Origin: Ephydatia muelleri
Lineage: Eukaryota; Porifera; Demospongiae; Spongillida; Spongillidae
Direction: 5' to 3'
NCBI GenBank assembly: GCA_013339895.1
Contig: JABACO010000007.1
Span: forward strand, 10,382,456 to 10,446,455
Length of the DNA: 64,000 bases
In this document: one piece after another, positions 20,253-32,640 of the stretch
Layout: every line of letters starts with the position of its first letter
How positions within the stretch are numbered: position 1 is the stretch's first letter
Translations under genes and position numbers: made by a program
Notes under the pieces: generated by a model
What the model was told of the DNA's origin: nothing
Databases searched by the model: none
The model's input: only the letters and a program-made list of their open reading frames with translations

Positions 20253-23200
20253 ATGCAAACCATAGCAAAAAACGTTAACTGTGGATATGCTCGTGTAGCC
20301 ATAAAAGAGTTAAATGAGGAAGACTTCAAAACATTTTTTCAAGTCTCCCTACTATACATAAACGAAGAGTACTTTGTACAAAAACATGGGAAGAAATCAC
20401 CTTCAAAATACAAAAAAAATCTTAAAGAAATTGTTACTGTTTTTCAAAAAAAATGGCATCCTCAAAGCAAAAAAGATATGTATGAACAATCTTTTAGTTT
20501 TGAAAACTGGAAAAGCTTGAGTACAAAGGAGAAAGAGATGCACACTTTAGCAGAATGCACAATGTGCTTCCAGAAACACTATGATCTTCAATGCACATTT
20601 CCAGCTGCACCTATTTATACTCCCACACTTTCTCCAATACAAAACAAAATATCTTCTGAAAATGAGTTCATACTAGCAGCAATTTCAACCGTGGACAAAG
20701 TGTGCCTGCCTGCATTTGGCCGAACATTTATAGAATCCCTTACAAAGTCACACCATATAGAAAAACACAAAAGCAAAACTGAGAAAAGAAAGGAAAGGAG
20801 ACAGAAAACCAGGGCTATATACAAAGATGCAGAGACGAGTGCAACAAAGCGCTTGAAAAAACAACACCTGTTACTCTTTTAACAGAGACAGAATCTTTGG
20901 CCAGTTATAGTCGGAAAAGAATACGACAGTATTTCGATGCACCAGACGTAAATAAAAAAAAGAAAACTACCCATTCCCCAGACTTTCAGAATGTGGAATG
21001 GAATACACAGCAAGTTTTGGAGGACTTAAAACAAGCTGACAGCAGTAAACAAAAAATTGTATGGACATAGTTTGCTGTAAAGCATGGCATCAAAGGTGCA
21101 AATGGAGGGCAAGTAGCCAAAGAATTTGCCTCTGAACATGGCTTTAATACTGCACAGCTCTCCGCTCGAAAGTATAAAACAGGGGGTCGGTCTACAAAAA
21201 AACATTTTTCAGGTACCAATATTTCGATTCCAATACCTCCAACCCAAAAGGTTGTGAAAAATGCAATAATGCAAATGGTAGTGTCAGGTGAAATACTGGT
21301 GGGCCAAGCATGTTGTCCATACAACATCACACAATTTATAGTGAAAGATGGAAATGTTAGTAAAGAAACAAAAGTTGTACAGGGAAGAAAAATTCCATTT
21401 CATGAATTAAGGTTAAAGCTGCTGCAATCCCAAGAGCAATTCATGCATTTATATCCTGATGAAAAAATTCAAATGATGGAAAAAAATGAATTGCAACAGC
21501 ACCTTAGCAAATACCTTTGCATCGAAAGTGCATCAGTGGAGGAAATGCGAGAGTTACTTACAGCAATGCAACGAACACGAACACTTTCACTTTGGCATGA
21601 CCATGCAACGATACTTGGGAGGGGCTACATACTTATCACCATACATACCGTGTATGATGATGTGGTGTTCAAGCACGATGAGAATATTGCAATGAAACAC
21701 ACTTCAAATGTTTGTGTGCAAACACTAGTAGAGCAACCAATGATATATTTAATTGCACTGAACTCTTCAAGCATTGAAGACCAGGCTGGAATTATTCCAG
21801 ACCGTGTTGAATGTCTATATGATTTAAGTGAACCGATCTTGTCATCAAGTGGAATCAAAATAAATGACACACTTAAATTCTTCACAGGTGACCATCCCGC
21901 ACAGCAATTTGAAAGGGGCACACAAATGGGTGGAACATTTAAGTGTGGAGGGTGTGGTTGTAAAGAGACACTTATGGATGACCAAGCACACGCACTAAGA
22001 TGCCAAACAAGGCAACTACATGAGTTACAATCGTTAGCCCTTGGCGGTGTACTGGGCCATGAAGCATGTGTGGTAAAGCCACTATATGTACCGGACTTGC
22101 CAGTAAGTGACATACGAAAGGAACTTCGTGCAAGGGGTCACTTCACCAACCTGCATGAAAATAGAGATGTACTCCAAGCTGAGCTTCAAGACATCCTTCA
22201 AGGTGTCCAACGGGTCCCTTCGCTTTTACTCCTGAAACCAAATCAAGCAATAAGTGAAATTAATTTGACAAATTACCATATTCTTGATTGCGAACCTATG
22301 CATGATCTGAAAGGACATTTGCTTAACCTTTTTCAAGAATTGCCAGCAATCCTGCCACCCTCAGTAAAAAATGAATGCTCAGAGTGCATAGACAAATGCT
22401 TAAAAAAGAAAAAAAAAGTGCTGCTGTATGTAGAAGTACCTTGATTAAAGTCTTCATCATAGTCCACAATGCAAAGGACATAAACTGGAAAGTTTGTGTC
22501 CTTCTACAATCAATGATAAGAGTTTCAGAAGTCATGTATGCGTTTGACAAGGAAAGATGTGCAAAGTTATTACTACAACTGTATAACAATGCATGGCTAC
22601 ATCATCAGTTATGTTATGACCTATTTCAGTCGCCCAAACTATCACGTAACACACTGTTTGGGTTGTACATTCATTCTCTCAGCAAACATGCAGCTGAACA
22701 ATTATGAGCTACTATGCCTTCACTCTATCAATGCTGAGAATCAGGAGCGTATGTTCGGACAGTGTCGTCGAATTGCCGAAAACACAACAAATCGGCACCC
22801 TGACAATGTCATACAACAGTTGATGCTTCGTATGCAAGCAAAACAGAATGACAGCAAGTGCAAACCTCAGAATGAAGAAACTATTGTTAGTAAGGCTGCC
22901 CTTAACCTACCACATTTTGATGGTACTGTAATTCCACATGAGTTTGCCACCAAATATGCTGATAGCTGGCAGGCCCACCTAGAAAAAATCAGCCATTTTC
23001 TAGTATGTGGTAAAAATATCTGGTGGATAGTGGATGAAAGAGGATACGTCACTGATCCTCCATATCATCCAGAAGGCCCCCACCTACTGCATTTTCGCAA
23101 CTCTTCTATAAAGGAAGTTCACGATCGTCAAAAACAATGCTGGATAAAGTTAATGGAGGAAAAAATTGAAGTACCTGCATCATCAATAAAAATTTACTCA

Positions 23201-23779
23201 CATACCGGGGACTGCATTGGAACTGTGGAATCCTCTTGCACAACACAGGATATATTTCTGAACGAGGAAGTTCAGTGTGTGGCCCCACAGGAGCATATTG
23301 CTGGTGATAATGAATGCAGTGTTGGTGCCATTCCTTTCACACTTGCAGAACCTGGTGATGAGGCATCACGTATGAAGCACAAAAAGGTCATTATAGAGGA
23401 TGAAGATCAAATAGTAAATACAATGGATGCTATCACATGTACTGTGGAAACAAAACTATGCAAGGCCATCATAAAATGTACGGGGGAAACAAAAGAGGTC
23501 AAGGAGTTCGACCAATTAAGAAAACTTTTGAAAGCAAAAAAGCATGCCCCTTATGACACCAACGTACAGAAGTACAAAATATTACAAAAAGAAATCAAAA
23601 TCACAGTGGCAAAGTCTTTAAGATTTTATACCAATGAGCTATTTGACTTTGAAAAGCATTTTTATATTAAACATGGACATACACCTAGTACAAACGATAA
23701 CTGTGAAGCTTGGACTGCATTAGTTCAGAAGAAGAAATATGCTATGAAACTGATACAGACATGGAAAGATGATATGTGA
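20253..23779 (+). pseudogene. Unclassified DDE-like candidate transposase, copy B (most complete)
   Basis: A splice acceptor (TTTACAG) lies 18 nt upstream of the ATG. In order it encodes MQTIAKNVNCGYARVAIKEL, FQKKWHPQSKKDMY, HTLAECTMCF, an HTH-like NGGQVAKEF block, GEILVGQA, HELRLKLLQSQEQF, LWHDHATILGRGYILIT, FFTGDHPAQQFERGTQMGG, CGGCG...H-x3-C, a SAP-like LPVSDIRKELRARG, DCEPMHDLKGHLLNLF, AWLHHQLCYDLFQSP, LHSINAENQERMFGQCRRI, a HPDNVIQQLMLRMQ block and a long lysine-rich C-terminus. Breaks: frameshift near 20880, a TAG near 21068, an A-run shift near 22400-22417 and another shift near 22700. The three candidate acids all survive. It has no recognised neighbours and no TIR found. The transposase role is inferred from domain layout and multicopy dispersal. 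Confidence 0.7.
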
Positions 23780-24962
23780 CTGTTAACATACTGTTATAAT
23801 GATGAGATGTGTTTCAAGAATATAAACTGGTTATCACTCCCACACACAAGCACAGTCACAGTACTCCCACCTAATTGCCCCTAGTTCTATAATTTTTCCA
23901 CTAATACTTCCAGAACACACACATGTATCACAGGTAACAAGGCAGAACATGCCCATTGCATACCTGTATAGGCAAAATGAAAGGCACAAAAAAGTGTAGA
24001 TACAGTAGGATATTACATGGCAGTTATACATTGGGGTCTCCCAGTAAAGACTTTATGTGAAATGGTGGGCTACATATAGAGCATGCATGAATCCACCACT
24101 TTGCTATTATATATAGAAGGCACACGCGCTACACACCCGGCGCCCTCATACTAAAAGAAACAAAGGAGAGTTTATTGTAAAAAGTAAGCGGAGCTTGTTA
24201 CACCAGGAAATATACAAACGACAATGGATTTCATCGGTTCTAACGAACCCAAACGGAATATACCTAGTTGCTGGGTAAATAAATCAAAGAAACAGGTATG
24301 TGCATTGCAGTTGTGCGTGTGTTTTTCTAAAGTGCCACGTCGATCATCCGCTTAAACAAAATGCCTACTGCCCACACGCAAGTATAAATCACCTTATTTT
24401 GTCCAAGTAAGTGATTTCCTTCCCATGTTCGGGTAGCAATCGTTCCCAAGTTTCTGTAATTTTTACAGTAAATCCTGAATAAGGTGTCTGTATGGCTACC
24501 CCCGGTACGCAGATCGCTTCGTGGGGATGAACGTACCTTCGGAGTCCGTGGAAACAGAGCAGAGGTAGTTGCTATTTTCCTTCACGATGCTTATTCAGTC
24601 GATATAAAGGTTAACCTGGCTCGAGCGCAGTCCAAGAACCTATACTGTATTAGACGTAGATCTAGAAATGGCGGTTCATTTTGTCACAGGATTCTAGCGC
24701 GCTCTTATGTTGAAAATTATGTTTCCAAGGCGCTACGCGGCGTGCGCGTAAAATGAATGTACCCAGCCTTAATTTAGTTGAGCTGGAACATCGGGTGAAC
24801 GTTCACTCACCATTGTATTTCACTTGTGCAGCAGATATGTATGTGTATTACTGCCATGCGTTTGATCAATGTGTCTGTGATAGCCTGGCCAATAAAATCT
24901 CTGCATAATCCGTCTGCTAGTCTTCTGCTACCCAAGATGCACCGCTATGGGCACTTCATGGG
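23780..24962. other. No gene recognised
   Basis: 3' flank of gene B, then unique sequence. Short open frames near 24484-24756 show no recognisable domain. No element terminus was found. Confidence 0.4.
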
Positions 24963-25840
24963 CTAACTGTAACACTGCTTTCCGACACTGGAAGGGTAGT
25001 ACCAACTGATCGACTGAATACTCTGGACCCCTATCCTTAGGTATCCACCATCTGTACAACAGTCCTTTGTCCAGGAGTAGTGTGTCTTGTCCTCCTTATT
25101 TCCTGTGACCTTCAGGTTGCTGAGGGATGGATCCAATTTCACCAACTGCTTCAGTTCCTCGGCTGACATGTCCACTCAGTTGTTCTGCTGCTGGCTGGTG
25201 CTTCCTCTTCTGAGCCCTTTTCTGACTTTGCAAGAGTTTAACCCTTGATATGCCGCCTGAGAACAAATCGTCGCTGAGGTTGAAGACGGATCCATCATTT
25301 CCCTTTATTTCACCAACTTGGTGCCTCTCTGGAGCCTCTTTGCCCTTGGTTGCTGCAGCCACTTCATTTGTCGACTGAGCATCCAATGTTAGCCTGCCTC
25401 CTGGCACCAGCTCTGGTAACTGCCAATAATGCCCTTGGTGTTTTATTCCACCTGGACCTTGGTTTGAATCCTAGCAATCTTCCCAACTCAGGAACATCAG
25501 TTCCTAACAGCACTGAAGTAGGTAGATTCTTGGCCACTGCTGCCTCTACTGCTACAGGAACTCCTTCAACCTCCAGATTGAGTCTAGCCACTGGGTAGAG
25601 TACAATATCCCCATGTACGCAGTGTATCGTGGTTGTCTTTCCAGGGAGCATCTTCCCCTCTGGTACCAACTCCTGGCGAACGAGGGTCTTTGAACATCCA
25701 GTGTCTAACAAGATGTCCTTTACGTGCTTCCCTTCCAAAGCACCCGGCCTCTGCAATGACGGGTTACTCCCTCTCTTCAACCCGCAGAACATTGCTTTAT
25801 TAGGGCACTTGTAAAGCATCACCTGTATAGTATCGGTGGA
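24963..25840 (-). pseudogene. Gmr1-like gypsy protease to integrase fragment
   Basis: Reading leftward: a zinc-knuckle remnant (KCPNKAMFC), HVKDILLDTGCSKTLVRQEL with the aspartic protease DTG, IHCVHGDIVLYPVARLN, VLLGTDVPELG, a linker with EELKQLVKLDPSLSNLK, then YSWTKD and LPSSVGKQ, the start of the integrase. The protease is closely similar to that of the full element at 45.8-46.1 kb (VKDIVLDTGAARTLV, VQCVHGDEVSYPLAKVE, SVLLARDVPELV), and integrase follows protease directly as there. It abuts an R2-like RT scrap without an LTR. Confidence 0.7.
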
Positions 25841-26000
25841 TGTGGCCACTGCGCACAGGTCATCTGCATAAGTTTGGGTTTTGATTGTGGTGTCAGTGAG
25901 TAGGTAGGCCGAACCAGGCACTCTTTCCATCGCTCTGATGACCATCTCCATGGCCAGGTCGAACAGAATTGGGCGTTGCCTCTTTCATCTGATTGCTCAT
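25841..26000 (-). pseudogene. R2-like RT scrap with YADD
   Basis: Reads RPILFDLAMEMVIRAMERV, then KTQTYADDLCAVATS and breaks off where the gypsy protease fragment begins. Matches the palm of the RT at 16.3-16.4 kb. It lies downstream of its own CCHC region (26.05-26.6 kb), the reverse of the normal order, so the locus is rearranged. Confidence 0.65.
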
Positions 26001-26050
26001 ATGGCATTGTGTCTGGCCCGTATTAACCCTTCGTTGGGGCCACAGTGGTT

Positions 26051-26640
26051 CTAGATGTAGGCCAATGTTTCTTGCTCCATATTACAGGCAGGACAACTCA
26101 CCTTTTCCATTCTTTTACCACATCGCCGCAGGACTGTTTTGGTCGGAAGCAGATTTAGTCTAGCTTTAATAGCAAACCTGTATTCGCTAAAAGAGATGTA
26201 TCTCCCACTCCTGATGAACGAGTTGCTGGCAGTGTGTGCAGAGACGCACGAAAAGGTTCTACCCTGGTCAGGAGATGACTTTAGTTGGTTGATGTATGCC
26301 TTGTGCCTCTGTGCTCTCAGGAGTTCACTTGTATCTTTTCTCTTCCCCCAGCCTACCACCTTTCTCCCGCATGTGAGGGTCTTCCACTCAATGTCTATTG
26401 TGGCAGAAAAACGTTGGAGGGATTTCCGCACTGCACTCCATAGGGATTTGATGTCAGCCTTCTTTCCTTCACTTGGTACTGGGGGGTAATTAAGGAAATT
26501 GTCCATCTCAATGGGTCCTCCTGTCTATCCTCTGGCCACCTCCTCGAGTAAGCCCCGTGCTACCGTGCGGACAGCCGGATCGCCGTCCGCACCCAGAACC
26601 TTGAACGCTGTGGTAACCCTGGCAATATCTATTTCGTCTT
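26051..26640 (-). pseudogene. R2-like linker and CCHC region, second element
   Basis: Encodes DEIDIARVTTAFKVLGADGD, FLNYPPVPSEGKKADIKSLW, SCVSAHTASNSFIRSGRY, FAIKARLNLLPTKT and CPACNMEQETLAYI, where the knuckle is cut after its first half. These align in order with the element at 15.4-16.0 kb. No endonuclease follows. Confidence 0.65.
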
Positions 26641-26950
26641 CAATGCAGGGTATGCCCATGCCGCCTGAGTGTGGTGGTGCATACAGCGAGGCACTTGCTG
26701 TTCTCACTCCTACACCAGGCCCAGGCATACTTATTATCTCCACCACACCCCGCAACATTCCCCCCTCTAGGTCCCCCGGTGTAGTGACCAACTCTACCAA
26801 CCCACTAGGCTGCTCCCCTCCACTCCCCCAGCCCCTCCCAGGCAAGTTTACAGTGCCCTTCTCACCCCTCATCTCCCCTCCTTCCAAGACCCCTGGTGCG
26901 GTGGCATACTCCACTAACTTACTTGATTGGCCCTGACCAGACTGTCCCAC
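26525..26950 (-). other. Proline/glycine-rich duplicated linker ORF
   Basis: One frame reads through two related blocks, each of the type LVE-x-A/V-T-x-PG-x-LEGG followed by MRG, then continues into the R2-like linker. It sits between the SANT ORF and the R2-like part; I do not recognise its function. Confidence 0.4.
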
Positions 26951-27372
26951 ATCATCCCAGTCTTCTTGCTCAGTGTCCGTCTTTGTGCTGGTGAACTGGA
27001 TGGGGACACAGATGGGGATGACCGTGTGCCCTGTTCTCTTGTCCCTATGGGCTGGGACGCCGAGTGCTTGATGGCCCAGAGAGGATGTTTTTCAGCATAT
27101 CTCCGCTTGAAGTTTGCTACCTGTGTAACAGACCTGGAGCCTATGTACTGCGATATCATTGTGCTGGCCTTTAGACCATACCGGTTTACCGCCGCCAGAA
27201 ACTTCACGATTTCCTCTTCTGTCCACTTGTTATTCGTAGATTGGGGTTCTTCCTTCGCGGCAGCTGCCCGTCGGGACAGATCCGCTGACACCTGCCGAGC
27301 TGCCAAGGTCTGGGGGGTCAGATGCTGGAGGTTGAATACAAGGTCCTCGATTTTAATTAAGTTCCCTTGCAC
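26951..27372 (-). pseudogene. SANT/Myb-domain ORF fragment
   Basis: The frame contains NNKWTEEEIVKFLAAVNRYG, a middle helix (STMISQYIGSRS) and VTQVANFKRRYAEKHPLW, a complete SANT/Myb repeat with tryptophan-rich helices, preceded by a helical NLIKIEDLVFNLQHLTPQ. R2-type LINEs carry a Myb domain N-terminally, and this lies 5' of the R2-like linker on the same strand, so it may be that domain. However, the spacing and the VxQVxNF signature resemble the second SANT of CoREST/RCOR proteins, so capture of a host exon is the alternative. No RT lies between it and the linker. Confidence 0.5.
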
Positions 27373-27380
27373 TGAAATTT

Positions 27381-27590
27381 GAGTATTACTGGATTCTCAG
27401 ATGCTGATTGGGCAGGAGATTTGTCACTCCACTTCAAGTAATTTATTTGTCATTTCTGGAGGAGCTATCAGCTGGCTTAGCAAGAAGCAGCCAGTAGCTG
27501 CATTGTTAACCACTGAGGCAGAGTATGTGGCACTTCGAGCAGCCACACAGGAGGTTGCTAAGGCTGACTTTATTTGTTGAATAGAACACC
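27381..27590 (+). pseudogene. Ty1/copia RNase H relic
   Basis: Encodes GFSDADWAGD, then after a frame change TSSNLFVISGGAISWLSKKQ, PVAALLTTEAEYVALRAATQ and EVAKADF. This is the SDADWAGD...TTEAEYVAL signature of copia RNase H, with catalytic D and E visible. It is short, frameshifted and without RT, integrase or LTR nearby. Confidence 0.75.
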
Positions 27591-29693
27591 GGTGACCCAT
27601 TCGTAGATGCATCTTCAGCCCTTTAGAGAAGCATGATGTGAATGTGCAGCCTGATGACTGACAATGAAATTCATCAGGGTTTCCAATAGTTACTCAGGTA
27701 GATGAGGTTGGTAACCTAAAATTTGCAACCATTTCAGTTTATGTGTAGGCCTGGAGTGGATTTTGCATCCTTTTTGGTGTAATGGGTGGAACTTGCAATC
27801 CGGAACTGGGCATGATGGTGTGGGTACCAAGTGGAGATCTTAGAAAAGTCCTCACTGCTGAGGTGGTTTTTGACAGTCCTGCAAAACTCTCATTTGCATT
27901 ATTGAATGTCTTCACGGAGAAAAACATTAGCCATACAGCAAAACGTTATTCTGGCTTCATTGCAAATTGAGCTTCTCACTCCTAAGATCTGGACGGATAT
28001 TACAGGATGAAGCACACTGACAAGTAACATATGAAATGGTGAGTATATACACACTTGTGTATTGAATAGAAAAGGGTACACACATCAGTGTGACAATATT
28101 TATCCTGTTGTTTTTAGAAAGATTTCTATTTGAAGATTCATTGTCTGACTTCACCCTTGAGATGGTAAATGTCAGTGCAAAAGTAGAGATGCTGAAACAG
28201 CTTAAAATTAAAACGCAGAACAGTCTCGTGGATCGAAAAAGTGAAGATTCCTTATTGCAGGCACAGCAACAGGAAGGTACATATAAAAAACATACTTGTG
28301 ATCAACGATGTGTCAGGAGCATTTGAGTAATTTAGCCATATGTTTAACTCTATTAATTTTCAACCAGTTTGCCGAAAAAAAGGCGCACAAAGCCACTATC
28401 TAGGTGTGACACTGAAGTACAAAATGCTTCTACATGTAAAATGCGTTAGCTTCTGGGGCTCTGTCCCAGACCCTGCTGGGGTAGCTTACAGCGCTCCCCC
28501 AGACCCCCTAGCTGCTGCTTTGTTTTTGGCTTTTAACTATTGAAGTAGAGAGGCTAGGGGTGCTAATACATTGCCCTGCCCCCGGGTGCTAATAACCCTC
28601 GCGCCGCCGCTGAATTAAAGGCAAGCGTCACTGCACAACAGTTCGTGTAATACTATTCATGCTCATCACATTGACCGTCACTTCTGTACTGCCTTGCATA
28701 TGGAATACAAAGTTGCCTTGCCAGACCATGACTGGGTCCAAACAGAGCATACCAACAAGATAAACCAAGCCACACAATCCCAAAACAACAAAACATGGTC
28801 ATCCGAAACACAAACAACACAATCTAACACAAACTCACAGACACAAACGGAAACACAAATAACCACCACACATACAACAGCTATAGGAACTTAAACACCA
28901 CCCACCAATACCACCTCCGCATCAACACAAACAGGCACACCAACAACCAGGTTACACCTAACCAACCTAGCAATAGAAGACGTAGAGGAATTAACACAAG
29001 TGTGCACCACAAGAAATGTGTGCAGAGAATAACGTTTTTCCCCCAGGACTGAGAGCTTTTGTCCCATGTGTAGCCCCTGGAGCACTCAGGTAGGTTAAGG
29101 CTGAAATTTCCGCTTAATTAGAGCGAAACCAAGTTGACGTTCACAACGATGCATTATGCTGTTTATTTACCTTGAAAACTCGACCACATATGTAGCAGAA
29201 AGACTTCGTCGATATGCCACTGTCAATGTCCACAGAATAATGCCCACCAGCTTTAAAGAATCAACTATAACATGTTTGACTGTATGCGGAAGGTTAGCGC
29301 TTGCTAAAATAGTCTGTTAATCTCATTTTAGCAATCCTTAGGTTCAGAGGCAAGATATTTGCGCAAGAAAATCTTCTGAATCGCGAACACAATGACGATG
29401 ATGGAAAGAACTATGCAAGATGGCGGACTGTGTCCACTAACATGGAATGTTTTGTACACAATATGCGCATTCTCTGTTTTTTCCCATGACTACTTTTTAG
29501 CAAGACTATGTTAAAACTTACTGGTATCATTTACATTATTTTAAAGACACTCTAACATCTCCGCATTGTTGTTTATATCTGAATGGCTTTATATATACGG
29601 TAGAATTATATAATTTTAAATAGTTGTGCAGCTACAGGCAATACATCCATATAAGGAACCATAGCCGCCAGCTGTCCAGAAAGGTGACGAAAG
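27591..29693. other. Gene-poor stretch with weak exon candidates
   Basis: Two open segments might be exons: 27782-27970 (+), reading MGGTCNPELGMMVWVPSGD and TEKNISHTAKRYSGF, and 28117-28276 (+), preceded by TTTTTAG and followed by GTACAT, with a coiled-coil-like KVEMLKQLKIKTQNSL. The region at 28694-28890 (+) has HMEYKVALPDHDWVQTEHTN followed by a Gln/Thr-rich tail, perhaps a retroelement remnant. None is recognised. The end of the stretch holds the leader exon of gene C. Confidence 0.35.
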
Positions 29694-29787
29694 GTGAGTC
29701 CATGAATACATTTACACAGTATATACAGTATCTGCTAAGACAATAATGTACGCATTTATGAACATACACATTATTGGTATTTCCTAG
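29694..29787 (+). other. 5'-UTR intron of gene C
   Basis: Donor GTGAGTCC and acceptor ATTTCCTAG delimit 94 bp; the acceptor abuts the ATG exactly as in gene A. Confidence 0.6.
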
Positions 29788-30188
29788 ATGGAGTGCAACT
29801 TTGCCAGAACTGCCATAAAGGAATTGCTACAAGAACACAAAACAAATGGGAAAAAGCTTCACTTGCACAAAATCAATGAAGATTATAACAAACACTTCAA
29901 AGCATACCCTGGGATGCAAATATCAGCAATTGCAGCATCTAAAACATTCTTGACAGTATCTAAAAATTTCAACAAGCGCTGGCACCCTCAAACGAGAAGA
30001 GACCAGTACATACAAGCATTTTCTCGGGAAAGAAAAGGAAGAACATGTGTGGAAAAAATGCTAATGTTGTGAGGAAAAATACAGAGATTTCACAAAATCA
30101 TTTCCTGCCACACCCTTCTGCAACAAATCAGCTAGAAAATTATGCAAAACACCAACTACATGTACATCAACCACATCAACAGCCAAAC

Positions 30189-30481
30189 CATCAGCTCCAG
30201 TCACACCGTCATCAGCTCCGTTCACACCGTCATCAGCTCCAGTCACACTGTCATCAGCTCCAGTCACACCGTCATCAGCTCCAGTCACACCGTCATCAGC
30301 TCCAGTCACACCGTCATCAGCTCCAGTCACACCGACATCAGCTCCAGTCACACTGTCATCAGCTCCAGTCACACCGTCATCAGCTCCAGTCACACTGTCA
30401 TCAGCTCCAGTCACACTGTCATCAGCTCCAGTCACACTGTCATCAGCTCCAGTCACACTGTCATCAGCTCCAGTCACACTG
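30189..30481. repeat. 21-bp coding minisatellite in gene C
   Basis: Fourteen copies of TCATCAGCTCCAGTCACACY plus one base, a multiple of three, open in several frames (SSAPVT or HQLQSH). It replaces the family's cysteine/HTH-like region. Confidence 0.9.
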
Positions 30482-32457
30482 TTAATGACAATGAGACAAG
30501 GGAGAAGAGCCAAAAGAAAGCTTTCGAAATTTGGGATCTCTGTTCCAATGTTAAAGCCTGTCAAAGTACAAGAGAAGTGCTTGGATGATAAGATTGCATG
30601 TGGTGAAATTCAATTAGGCATACCTGTGACAAGTACTGAACTGACCAGTTGTACTATCAGCCAGGAAACAAAACAGGTGATTCAAGTAAAAACAGATGTT
30701 CAAGGTAAGTTAATACCAATAGAAACAATAAGGTACTGATCTTATCAAGATAGCAGAGAAAATGAGGATTCCTTACACCAATGATGAAAAAGAGATGAGG
30801 CGTAGTGTGATACGCCATACAAGGACAAGGTTCTTCAAGACTTGGCACGACCATGCACAGATTGCTGGCCACAGTCACTTTCTCTGCACCATCACTAGTA
30901 TATATGATCCTGCTTTCTATTGCACAACAGAAGAGATGTTGGCTAAGGGGAAAAAAATTGATGTTGAATTTGTAGAAGAACAGCCAGAAGTATACATTAT
31001 AGCACGATCAAAGTCATCATTGCAGGAACAAGCAGCATTTAACAAATCAAGAACAGAAGATTTAAACACACTGTCAGCACCAATAACTACAGCACATGGC
31101 GTACCCATTGATGATATTCTTCGGATCTTCCATGGTGATGGTCCAGCCCGTCAATTTGAGGCAGGAACAATGTTGGGGGATATCATCCATGTACAGGTTG
31201 TGTGGTTTTGCGTACCTTGTTTGATGACATAGTTCACAGCTATCGTTGCAAACCAATAACCATTGCAGAACGACAGGAATTCATTCTTGCTGGCAAAGCA
31301 TGGAAAGTGGGGACAGCACTGAACAAGTTATCAGCCAAACAACTGCGCACTGAAATGAAGATACATGGATTAAAAGCAGACAAGAAGAAGGACATGATAA
31401 AAGATTTCAGGGAAAAGCGCATGGGAATAAACAGCTTACCAGCTCTGATCTAAAGTAACCCAGAGCAGTCCCTTCATGATGGTCAACTTCGGTAGTATGA
31501 GATATGTTCAACTGAACCCCTACATGATGTAAGAAGCCATATTGCCAATATTATTGATGCAGTTCAATCAATGCTATCAGGGAAACTAGAAGAGGATGTT
31601 AAACAACTAATAGAAAGTGTACTTGGAAATGAAACAAAAAGATGTTCAGAATATCGTAAGGCTTCACTTCTAATTTTAAAGGCAATGCAGAAAAGCAGCA
31701 AATCAGAAGATTTAACTCTTCTGTTCTCGCGAAATACAGGAGATATTGTACGCAAAAGAGAGCCACAGGAACGACATATCAATACTTCGACTGCATAACA
31801 TCACGTTTATGCATAGCATGTTGTGCAACAAGCTATTTCCTAAATCAAATTCCCAAAAGCACAACATCTATGGAAACTATTTCCACTCCATCATCTGCCA
31901 TGCTCCCCAATGGTACCGGCTAATATCACTACGCTCAATTAACACAGAACACCAGGAACACTTGTTTAAACAAGCCAATTGCAAGGACCTCAAACATGCA
32001 CCCTGACCACATGCAAGAGGAGAAGAGGGTGAAAGGAGTAACTGACTCACTCATGCCAGAAGAAAGTGTAATAGGAAAAATTGCAACTGTGTTACAAAAA
32101 GCACCCAAGTCGTACTTTTCAAAGGACTGGATTCAGTGTCACCAACAACCGTTCCAATCCCATTTGGAGAGAATAGCAGACTACTTGGTGGATGGACCTG
32201 GTAAGAGGTGGATTGAGAAGGAAGATGGAGTGGAATTTCAAGATCAAGGTTCTCACTCAACTATTTGCAGTGATCACTTTCACTCCACAAACATGGCTGC
32301 CATATCTTTGAAATTGCACACCTGTTGGGAGCAATGTCTACTTGAAAAAAGTTAAATTGCCCTCAAAATACATAAAATCATACAATGGTATGGGTGAAGC
32401 AACAGCAATGGATATCAGTGAACAAGAAGATTGTCCAACCACACACCCAACTCCTCT

Positions 32458-32640
32458 GACCAGTGCTACTTCTCCTTCTACTTCCATCCTAATACCAGCT
32501 TCAGTTTGTCCAACCACACAACCAGCTCACCCGACCAGTGCTACTTCTCCATCTACTTCCATCCTAATACCAGCTTCAGTTTGTCCAACCACACAACCAG
32601 CTCATCCGACCAGTGCTACTTCTTTATCTACTTCAACAAC
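32458..32640. repeat. 75-bp coding repeat in gene C tail
   Basis: Two full units starting at 32458 and 32533 and a partial third at 32608, each 25 codons (TSATSPSTSILIPASVCPTT and so on). The exact multiple of three suggests expansion while the frame was still translated. Confidence 0.85.

Noticed and set aside
30045-30564. Long open frames on both strands (HQLQSH and VTGADDS repeats)
   Set aside because: They are alternative readings of the 21-bp minisatellite in gene C.
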